NCBI GenBank assembly: GCA_937874275.1
Contig: CALNAU010000002.1
Span: 1-5,587, forward strand
DNA from: an uncultured Clostridia bacterium
GTDB lineage: Bacteria > Bacillota > Clostridia > Christensenellales > Aristaeellaceae
Reading direction: 5' to 3'
Length of the DNA stretch: 5,587 bases
Position numbers and translations under genes: made by a program. Every line of letters begins with the position of its first letter. Position 1 is the stretch's first letter. This document shows, piece by piece, positions 1-4,126 of the stretch. The notes beneath the pieces were generated by a model. It worked only from the letters and a program-made list of their open reading frames with translations. It was not told the origin of the DNA and did not search any database.

Positions 1-142
1 AACGATCAGATATATACTTGAGGAAAATGAGGCCTAGTACCACTTGCTTGTATTCCGACGCATCCATATTGCCGCGTAGGACGTTTGCAGCGCCCCATAT
101 CTGCTTTTCAAATCCTATGGTAGCCGAGTAGTTCTCCGTCAT
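1..142 (-). CDS. hsdM: Type I restriction-modification DNA methyltransferase subunit HsdM, N-terminal part (runs off left edge)
   Basis: The first 47 codons of a minus-strand gene begin at ATG 142-140 and are still open at the window edge. The product starts MTENYSATIGFEKQIWGAAN and continues with LRGNMDASEYKQVVLGLIFLKYISD. This is the hallmark N-terminal helical (HsdM_N) segment of the type I modification subunit. HsdM methylates adenine using S-adenosylmethionine, guided by HsdS, and joins HsdR in the restriction complex. The catalytic NPPF region lies outside the window. The start is supported by GGAAAGG at 156-150, seven bases upstream, and by a promoter at 222-194. It sits downstream of, and on the same strand as, a broken type III methyltransferase gene, so two modification systems are juxtaposed. 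The family call is very secure. Whether hsdS and hsdR follow cannot be seen. Confidence 0.93.
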   Translation of the reverse strand, partial: MTENYSATIGFEKQIWGAANVLRGNMDASEYKQVVLGLIFLKYISDR

Positions 143-156
143 GAAACAACCTTTCC

Positions 157-175
157 AACCCGAATAGCACGGGTT
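157..175 (-). promoter_or_regulatory. Leader hairpin directly upstream of the hsdM ribosome binding site
   Basis: On the minus strand the hsdM leader contains AACCCG, a seven-base loop, then CGGGTT, a perfect 6-bp stem. It ends one base before the Shine-Dalgarno GGAAAGG (156-150). No U-tract follows in the hsdM direction, so it is not an intrinsic terminator for hsdM. It could affect ribosome loading or mRNA stability, but that is inference from position only. Confidence 0.4.
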
Positions 176-193
176 TATATATGCAGTTATTTA

Positions 194-222
194 ATAATAC
201 CACGCTTGTGAGGAAAACTCAA
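194..222 (-). promoter_or_regulatory. Predicted sigma-A promoter of hsdM (extended -10)
   Basis: On the minus strand the -35 is TTGAGT (222-217), then a 17-base spacer, then the -10 TATTAT (199-194). TGG immediately before the -10 makes TGGTATTAT an extended -10. Transcription should start near 187, giving a leader of about 45 bases that includes the hairpin at 157-175 before the hsdM ATG at 142. Hexamer match and spacing are good. There is no experimental support. Confidence 0.65.
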
Positions 223-247
223 AGGAAATCGGCCCTAAGTAAAACAT

Positions 248-281
248 GCTTACCCTGCAAGACCCCCGCTTACCCTGCAAG
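248..281. repeat. Two 14-bp direct repeats, 20-bp period
   Basis: GCTTACCCTGCAAG occurs at 248-261 and again, identically, at 268-281. The second copy sits inside a small hairpin, with CCGCTT (266-271) pairing to AAGCGG (279-284). The repeats lie in the non-homologous tail just past the break in the type III methyltransferase gene. Closely spaced repeats at an end are typical of some insertion sequences such as IS21-type elements, and also of protein-binding sites. No transposase is present to decide. Confidence 0.6.
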
Positions 282-548
282 CGGCAAAAATCTATAGCCA
301 CCATTAAATTGTATCAAACTCTGCAGGATTATATCGATGTAGATGCACGTCACCCGGCCCTCGTATTCCGGCAACAGGGCTTTGAGCGCCTCCAGGTTAT
401 CGCCATGGATAATCATGTTGCCGCTGTGCTGCGCCTGGGCATGGGTGCCTCGCTCGTCAAAGCTGTACTCATGCTCCAGCACCCGGTAGGGCACCTGCTG
501 GTGGTGGTTGATTACCTTGTCCTTACCTATCCATTGTAACGTGGGCAT
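270..548 (-). pseudogene. Truncated type III restriction-modification DNA methyltransferase (Mod), N-terminal fragment
   Basis: The fragment starts MPTLQWIGKDKVINHHQQVP and continues with RVLEHEYSF and NMIIHGDNLEALKALLPEYEGRVTCIYID. This is the N-terminus of type III Mod or related adenine N6-methyltransferases, including the HGDNLEALK motif. The expected next residues, PPYNTG (the DPPY catalytic motif), are missing. Homology stops after the GAT codon at 335-333, and the frame runs through 20 unrelated residues to TAA at 272-270. About 72 residues of a protein usually above 500 survive, so it cannot methylate DNA. The start at 548 is preferred over the in-frame ATG at 560 because GGAG (558-555) lies six bases ahead and homologues begin MPTL. 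A weak extended -10 (TGGTACACT, 607-599) lies upstream. Identity as a methyltransferase remnant is secure. Type III versus a close relative is less so. Confidence 0.85.
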
Positions 549-705
549 CTGATACTCCATCTGTTATGCATTTCAGGCGCGTGACGCGCTGTGCCCCCAG
601 TGTACCACGAAAACGGATGGTGGGAAAACGTCCAGTGCGCGAAAGTTGACACGCACCGCCCCTGTGTATTTTGATGTCCCCGATGGCCCTGTTGTTCCCC
701 TATAC

Positions 706-940
706 CCTACAGATTAAGAATACAAGGCTTTTCGTGCCCCAACGCCCCTGTAACACAGATAAATCTGATAGGCAAATTGGCTATAATAGATTCCCCACCC
801 CTAAACCCGCTGCACCCCCTGCACCCTCCGGAAGGCAGCCGCGATATGTCCCTACAGAAAGAAAATATACTTCTGCCGGAGCACCGGACGCACCCTCTGT
901 AGGGCACCGAATGATGTAGGCACATTAGACCGGCTGTAGG
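706..940. repeat. Dispersed TGTAGG motif copies (iteron-like)
   Basis: TGTAGG is found on the plus strand at 898-903, 915-920 and 935-940, and on the minus strand at 711-706 and 856-851. Four of the five copies extend to TGTAGGG, and the two leftmost plus-strand copies continue with CAC. Spacing is irregular (17 and 20 bases between the plus-strand copies). They could be binding sites for a replication or regulatory protein, but a hexamer of this kind can also recur by chance, and one copy touches the inverted-repeat arm. Confidence 0.3.
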
Positions 941-970
941 GTGCAGGGGGTGCAGCGGGTTTAGGGGGTG
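796..970. repeat. Long inverted repeat with G-quadruplex-like arms
   Basis: The left arm (796-827, 32 bases) is the reverse complement of the right arm (938-970, 33 bases) except for one extra base in a C-run. About 110 bases separate them. The right arm on the plus strand shows four G-runs (GGG, GGGGG, GGG, GGGGG) with loops TGCA, TGCAGC and TTTA. The left arm shows the same order on the minus strand, ending in GGGG. An RNA across it would fold into a very long stem, but no U-tract follows, so it is not a standard terminator. Alternatives are an origin element, a recombination site or a small non-autonomous transposable element. No clear target duplication flanks it. Confidence 0.75.
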
Positions 971-998
971 AGCCTTTTTGAAAAACAAATGCCGGTGA

Positions 999-2270
999 CT
1001 ATCCCTGCGCGCTGTCTGCCTGCATCGCGCTTAATCGAATCAACCGCCTGCCACTCACCGTTGCCCGCCGTATCGCGATGCCCTCGCGCTTGGCAATGGG
1101 GTCCTTCAGTTTGTTCAGCTGACCGGACAGTTCGTCCGGCCGCAAGTCCACCCCGCCTTCCGACACCTCCCCCAACGCCTCCACCAGCTGGCTGGCCGTG
1201 CCCTCCCACTTGTCGCGGCCGGTCATCAGCTGTTTGAGGGCCTTTGGCAGGGGGCTGGCTTCGTAGGCGGTGCCGCTTTGCCAGGCGGCGCCGTCCTCGC
1301 TTAATACCGACCAGCGGCCCTGCTCAAACCCGAGGGCCACCTGCGCGGGCGGGATATCACGGCCATCCACATACAGCTGCGCCTCGGGCGTCTGCCGCTT
1401 GCCATCCAGCACCAGCACGCAGTCGCACACGCCAGTCAGCCCGGTGGAGCCGCTTACGCGCTCGTACACATCCTGCTCCTTCACGCCGCCCACGGATTTG
1501 CGCAGGTGGTGTATCAGCAGCACGCACAGCCCGTGATCCAGCGCGAAGCGCTGCAGGGCGCCCATGATGCGGGTATCGGCCTCGTAGGCGTTTTCGCCGC
1601 CCGCGCCGGGGCATTTGATGCGGGCCAAGGTGTCCACGATAATCAGCGCCGTCTGCGGGTGGGCGCTGACCCATGCCGCCAGCGAGGCCACCAGGCCATC
1701 GCCCAGTCGGGGTGCCCGGTGGGTGATGTACAGCCCCTCGGGCGGCGGCCCGTCGTGCAGCGTGGCCAGGCGCTCCTGCACGCGGTACTGGCGGCTCTCC
1801 AAATCCAGGTACAGCACCTCGCCCCGGCGGGTGGGGCGGCCGAGCAGGGGCTTGCCCTCGGCCACCGCCAGGCCCAGCGCCAGGGCCAGCCAGCTCTTGC
1901 CCTTCTTGGGCGCGCCGGCCAGCAGCGCCAGCCCCGCGGTGAGGGTGTTGTCCAGCACCATCAGCGGCCGGGGCAGCACAGCACCCCACAACGCCTTAGC
2001 CTGATATGCATCCAGCGCTTGAGGCTGCACTACTGCCGGGGCGGATGGCGCGGGCGGTGCCTGCTCCACCGGGATGCGCAGCATCAGCGCCTGGCGGATG
2101 GCAGCGGCGGCCTGCTGCCCGCCCAGCTTCAGGTACAGGTCGTTGATATCCTTGCAGTCCGAGTGCAGGTCGGCGCAGGCAAAACGGTAGATGGGGCCCC
2201 GGTGGCCGACCTCGCGCAATAGCTGGGCGGTGCGGGTCACAAAGGTCTGGCCGCCGCGGTCATTTTCCAC
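999..2270 (-). CDS. RepA-like RecA-fold helicase/ATPase with the C-terminal half of a Toprim domain (3' piece of an interrupted primase-helicase gene)
   Basis: Open frame of 423 codons from GTG 2270 to TAG 1001-999, in the same frame as the Toprim piece upstream and separated from it only by TAG (2279-2277) and two sense codons. It opens with ENDRGGQTF, the second acidic Toprim motif. An Ala/Pro-rich linker follows (residues 68-85), then a RecA-like ATPase resembling RepA hexameric helicases (AAA_25). Walker A is GAPKKGKS at 119-126, Walker B is LIIVDT at 209-214 and a sensor-like HHLRKS is at 254-259. The C-terminal end (IAIRRATVSGRRLIRL) looks like a winged-helix tail. The intact protein would unwind and prime DNA at an element's origin. 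No Shine-Dalgarno precedes GTG 2270, so independent translation is doubtful. The ATPase domain itself looks undamaged. Base composition is very GC-rich. Confidence 0.85.
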   Translation of the reverse strand: MENDRGGQTFVTRTAQLLREVGHRGPIYRFACADLHSDCKDINDLYLKLGGQQAAAAIRQALMLRIPVEQAPPAPSAPAVVQPQALDAYQAKALWGAVLPRPLMVLDNTLTAGLALLAGAPKKGKSWLALALGLAVAEGKPLLGRPTRRGEVLYLDLESRQYRVQERLATLHDGPPPEGLYITHRAPRLGDGLVASLAAWVSAHPQTALIIVDTLARIKCPGAGGENAYEADTRIMGALQRFALDHGLCVLLIHHLRKSVGGVKEQDVYERVSGSTGLTGVCDCVLVLDGKRQTPEAQLYVDGRDIPPAQVALGFEQGRWSVLSEDGAAWQSGTAYEASPLPKALKQLMTGRDKWEGTASQLVEALGEVSEGGVDLRPDELSGQLNKLKDPIAKREGIAIRRATVSGRRLIRLSAMQADSAQG

Positions 2271-2276
2271 ATGCAG

Positions 2277-2279
2277 CTA
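2277..2279 (-). other. In-frame TAG codon interrupting the Toprim-helicase gene
   Basis: The minus strand reads CGG CCC CTG TAG CTG CAT GTG GAA, that is RPL-stop-LHVE, with no frame change on either side. Toprim relatives have an aromatic or hydrophobic beta-strand residue here, so a TAC-to-TAG change (Tyr to stop) is the simplest explanation. A sequencing error or stop-codon readthrough are alternatives. Confidence 0.85.
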
Positions 2280-2720
2280 CAGGGGCCGATCGCGCAGCGC
2301 CGCGGCCCACGCCGGGCGAAAGGTGGCCGCCCCCGGGATGCCCAGGCCGGGCAGGCCCATCTTCCACAGGGTGTGGGCATCACTCTCCCCCTCCACCAGC
2401 ATGAGGCCCTTGGCGTCGCGGTTGAGCGGCAGCCACAGGCCGTAGGGCACCGGCTGCGTGCCCGGCGCCCACAGGAAGCGCGCGGGCGCGTCCTCGCGCA
2501 GGCGCCAGCGCAGGGCGGCCACCTGCCCCTGCTCGTCCAGGTAGGGGATACGCACACCGCGGGCGTCCTCTGTCAACCCCAGCTCGCGCAGCCAGTCCAC
2601 CGCGAAGCCCTTTTCGCGCCCGTACTCGGCCAGCGTCAGCGGCCCCGGGTTTTGCGCGGGCGGGGTACGGGGAAAGGCCGGAATGGCGGCCTGCGGCACC
2701 GTGCCAAGGTCGCTGGTCAT
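2277..2720 (-). CDS. Toprim-domain primase, N-terminal piece (5' piece of the interrupted primase-helicase gene)
   Basis: This frame of 147 codons starts at ATG 2720 and ends at TAG 2279-2277. The start overlaps the stop of the zinc-finger gene by ATGA (2720-2717), and a G-rich GGAGGGGG lies seven bases upstream, so translational coupling is likely. Residues 30-104 form the region that precedes Toprim in phage and plasmid primases (YGREKGFAVDWLRELGL, then a strand-rich segment). Residues 106-114, LMLVEGESD, are the first Toprim motif, with E110 as the expected metal-binding acid. The second Toprim motif lies beyond the stop, so this piece alone should not prime. Read through, the gene would encode about 570 residues: Toprim followed by a RepA-like helicase. 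It is probably a recently inactivated or readthrough gene. Confidence 0.8.
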   Translation of the reverse strand: MTSDLGTVPQAAIPAFPRTPPAQNPGPLTLAEYGREKGFAVDWLRELGLTEDARGVRIPYLDEQGQVAALRWRLREDAPARFLWAPGTQPVPYGLWLPLNRDAKGLMLVEGESDAHTLWKMGLPGLGIPGAATFRPAWAAALRDRPL

Positions 2721-3163
2721 ACCCGGTCCCCCTCCCTGCCGTCATAGGGCGCGTACATGGGCCGCCCAAACAGCAGCGTGCCCCTGCCCCGCGGGTTGGG
2801 CGGCGCGGGATAGGGCGCACGGTGGGGCGAGCCCATCAGCCCCTCCACCGCGCCCCGGCAGAGCAGTTGGCGGGCGGCTTCCTCCGGGCGCACCCGGCGC
2901 ACCGCCGCCCACAGGTCCACCGCGTCCCCGCCCCAGCCGCAGCCAAAGCAGTGCCAGCGCCCCGCGGTGTCAAACATCAGCGACGGCCGGCTATCCCCAT
3001 GCAGCGGGCACAGCGCCCAGCGCCGCCCGCGCCCCGGGCTGACGGCCATGCCCAGCCACTGCGCGGCATCCGCCGCCGGGATGGCGCGGCAGCGGCGGAA
3101 GAGGTCCTCCTCCCCCGCCCGGTTGAGGCCCTCCGGCCCCTTGGATTGATTTCTGTTGTCCAT
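2717..3163 (-). CDS. CHC2 zinc-finger DNA primase component
   Basis: A 148-residue protein from ATG 3163-3161 to TGA 2719-2717. Residues 24-105 form a DnaG-type CHC2 zinc finger. The ligands are C52 and H55 (CPLH) and C72 and C75 (CFGC), followed by the usual GGDAVDLW segment. In bacterial and phage primases this domain contacts single-stranded DNA and selects the initiation site, and it is normally fused to Toprim. Here it is a separate protein whose stop overlaps the Toprim start, so the two probably act as one primase. The chosen start has a perfect AAGGAGG five bases upstream (3175-3169). An ATG at 3241 in the same frame would read through the promoter and LexA box and is rejected. The C-terminal 35 residues are Pro/Gly/Arg-rich and look unstructured. 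Confidence 0.9.
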   Translation of the reverse strand: MDNRNQSKGPEGLNRAGEEDLFRRCRAIPAADAAQWLGMAVSPGRGRRWALCPLHGDSRPSLMFDTAGRWHCFGCGWGGDAVDLWAAVRRVRPEEAARQLLCRGAVEGLMGSPHRAPYPAPPNPRGRGTLLFGRPMYAPYDGREGDRV

Positions 3164-3168
3164 GACAA

Positions 3169-3175
3169 CCTCCTT
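3169..3175 (-). promoter_or_regulatory. Consensus Shine-Dalgarno of the zinc-finger primase gene
   Basis: AAGGAGG on the minus strand, five bases before ATG 3163. It fixes the start of the zinc-finger gene over longer in-frame alternatives. Confidence 0.85.
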
Positions 3176-3181
3176 CATGTT

Positions 3182-3199
3182 CGAGAACATTTGTTCTCG
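3182..3199. promoter_or_regulatory. LexA (SOS) operator of the primase-helicase operon
   Basis: A perfect 18-bp palindrome with arms CGAGAACA and TGTTCTCG around a TT centre contains GAAC-ATTT-GTTC, the Gram-positive LexA (DinR) box form. It lies between the predicted -10 (3216-3211) and the ribosome binding site of the zinc-finger primase gene, where bound LexA would block initiation. The polymerase promoter at 4032-4061 has a matching box in the same relative place. Damage-induced expression of the primase operon is therefore expected, if the host LexA recognises this motif. Confidence 0.85.
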
Positions 3200-3210
3200 T
3201 ATTCCCGTCG

Positions 3211-3241
3211 AGGATAGCACGGACGCACTGGGTGACATCAA
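3211..3241 (-). promoter_or_regulatory. Predicted promoter of the primase-helicase operon
   Basis: On the minus strand TGCTATCCT (3219-3211) is an extended -10. A -35-like TTGATG (3241-3236) lies 19 bases upstream, which is long but tolerable with an extended -10. The start of transcription would fall a few bases before or within the LexA palindrome. The -35 overlaps the first GTGACA repeat. Confidence 0.5.
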
Positions 3242-3257
3242 GTGACATGGGGTGACA
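3232..3257. repeat. Three GTGACA repeats at exact 10-bp steps
   Basis: GTGACA appears at 3232-3237, 3242-3247 and 3252-3257, so all three face the same side of the helix. They cover the -35 region of the primase promoter and lie upstream of the SRAP promoter on the other strand. The arrangement suits a cooperative DNA-binding regulator or a small iteron set. No candidate binding protein is encoded in the window. Confidence 0.6.
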
Positions 3258-3297
3258 AGATTAGAAATACTTGTTGGACCTCAACATGCATATTGCC

Positions 3298-3327
3298 TTG
3301 TCAAAAACACGCGGGCCGTGCCATAAT
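3298..3327 (+). promoter_or_regulatory. Predicted promoter of the SRAP gene
   Basis: TTGTCA (3298-3303), an 18-base spacer, then CATAAT (3322-3327), with TGC just before it forming an extended -10. This gives a leader of about 36 bases to ATG 3370. No GAAC-N4-GTTC box is seen near it. Confidence 0.55.
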
Positions 3328-3369
3328 GAATCATCTTCTGCCCTACACAGACCAGTAAAGGAAAAAGCA

Positions 3370-3984
3370 ATGTGCGGACGCTTCTTTGTGGCCATTGATG
3401 ACCCTGAAATCATGGCCATCCTCAAAGAGATTGAAGCCGAGAAAAAGCGCGGTACCCTCGGATTGCCGCCCATCAAAACGGGCGATATCTATCCCACGGA
3501 CTATGCTGCCGCGATTACGGCGACCAGTGAAAGCAAGCCTATGTATCAGCAAATGCGGTGGGGATTTTCCGCATACGATGGCAAAGGCGTGTTAATCAAT
3601 GCGCGGGCAGAGACGGTTACTGAAAAGCCGACATTCCGCAAGCCTGTAGCCGAAAACAGGTGCCTGATTCCCGCCACCTACTACTATGAATGGATGAAAT
3701 CTCCAACCCTGAAAAAGAAAATACGCCATGTCATGCGTGACCCGAAAACAACAACCGTATATATGGCGGGTATTTACCGCCTCGAAGCATCAGAGGATAC
3801 CCCACGCTTCGTTATCCTCACAAAACGGGCAGCCAAACAAATCCAGGATATCCATGACCGTATGCCCGTCATTCTCGACCGCGAACAGCAAAAGGAGTGG
3901 CTATCCCCGAACGCTGATGTTCACAGAGTCATTGAACAATCCATTGACCGCATTGAAGGGCTGGAAGATATCGACGACACATAA
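3370..3984 (+). CDS. SRAP domain protein (YedK/HMCES family, abasic-site DNA-protein crosslinker)
   Basis: A 204-residue protein beginning MCGRFF. After Met removal, Cys2 becomes the N-terminal nucleophile that forms a thiazolidine link with abasic sites in single-stranded DNA, shielding them during replication. The other conserved active-site residues are present: N77 in LINARAET, E107 in YYYEW and H162 in HDRMPVIL, matching YedK N75, E105 and H160. RWGF and PCxxP-like RCLIPATYYYEW segments also fit. The length is normal for bacterial members. The start is set by AAAGGA at 3357-3362 and by the need for Cys2. A longer frame from TTG 3271 would bury Cys2 and is rejected. It lies divergent to the primase operon and ahead of the translesion polymerase, but ends in its own terminator. 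Despite the family's 'SOS-associated' name, no LexA box is seen at its promoter. Confidence 0.95.
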   Translation: MCGRFFVAIDDPEIMAILKEIEAEKKRGTLGLPPIKTGDIYPTDYAAAITATSESKPMYQQMRWGFSAYDGKGVLINARAETVTEKPTFRKPVAENRCLIPATYYYEWMKSPTLKKKIRHVMRDPKTTTVYMAGIYRLEASEDTPRFVILTKRAAKQIQDIHDRMPVILDREQQKEWLSPNADVHRVIEQSIDRIEGLEDIDDT

Positions 3985-4000
3985 ACCTTTTGATTTTACC

Positions 4001-4026
4001 AAGCGCCGTGAGTGGCGCTTTTTATT
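4001..4026 (+). terminator. Intrinsic terminator after the SRAP gene
   Basis: AAGCGCC (4001-4007), loop GTGAGT, then GGCGCTT (4014-4020), a perfect 7-bp stem running into a T-rich tract (TTTTTATTT at 4019-4027). It lies 16 bases after the SRAP stop and just before the polymerase promoter, so the two genes are separate transcription units. Confidence 0.85.
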
Positions 4027-4031
4027 TGCAC

Positions 4032-4061
4032 TTGACGATGCATCCCAATCGGTGCTATTAT
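4032..4061 (+). promoter_or_regulatory. Predicted promoter of the Y-family polymerase gene
   Basis: TTGACG (4032-4037), an 18-base spacer, then TATTAT (4056-4061), with TGC before it as an extended -10. Transcription should begin near 4068, directly before the LexA box at 4073-4088. Confidence 0.7.
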
Positions 4062-4072
4062 TGCAATGCAAA

Positions 4073-4088
4073 GAGAACACTTGTTCCC
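4073..4088. promoter_or_regulatory. LexA (SOS) operator of the Y-family polymerase gene
   Basis: GAGAACACTTGTTCCC contains GAAC-ACTT-GTTC, the Gram-positive LexA box form. It starts 11 bases after the -10, so bound LexA would cover the start site. SOS control is expected for a translesion polymerase. Confidence 0.85.
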
Positions 4089-4126
4089 TTTGAATTGTCT
4101 TAGGCGATATCTTTGGGGGTGGTGGT

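Larger units (their letters stand above)
561..998. other. Gene-free intergenic region between the mod remnant and the helicase gene
   Basis: About 440 bases without a convincing gene on either strand. Short open frames exist, but they cross the inverted repeat, lack ribosome binding sites and encode low-complexity peptides. What it does hold is a long inverted repeat (796-827 / 938-970), G-rich runs, several TGTAGG motifs and a small palindrome CAGATAAATCTG (756-767). As the region just beyond the replication genes it is the best candidate in the window for a replication origin or recombination site, but that is inference. Confidence 0.5.

Noticed and set aside
266..284. The hairpin CCGCTT/AAGCGG as a terminator
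   Set aside because: No T-tract follows in either direction. On the minus strand the T-run comes before the stem, not after it.
782..787. A perfect TATAAT on the plus strand as a promoter
   Set aside because: No -35-like hexamer lies at a suitable distance, and no plus-strand gene follows.
707..988. A 93-codon minus-strand open frame in the intergenic region
   Set aside because: It runs across the inverted repeat, has no good ribosome binding site, and encodes Cys/Pro/His-rich low-complexity sequence (NPLHPLHPT) explained by the repeat.
1506..2222. A 238-codon plus-strand open frame opposite the helicase gene
   Set aside because: It is the antisense shadow of a GC-rich gene. The product is Gln/Arg/Ala-rich with no recognisable motif, whereas the minus-strand frame has clear Walker motifs.
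2268..2270. GTG 2270 as a genuine independent start of a helicase gene
   Set aside because: No Shine-Dalgarno precedes it, and it would start in the middle of the Toprim fold. It is used only as the boundary of the downstream piece.
2277..2279. Programmed readthrough or recoding of the TAG
   Set aside because: The following bases CTG CAT do not match the known UAG-CARYYA readthrough context, and the gene's own terminal stop is also TAG. Readthrough is not excluded but is less likely than mutation.
3164..3241. A longer zinc-finger primase start at ATG 3241
   Set aside because: The extension would translate through the LexA palindrome and the -10 element. ATG 3163 has a perfect AAGGAGG at ideal spacing.
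3271..3369. A longer SRAP start at TTG 3271
   Set aside because: It would cover the promoter and bury Cys2, the N-terminal catalytic residue. ATG 3370 has its own AAAGGA site.
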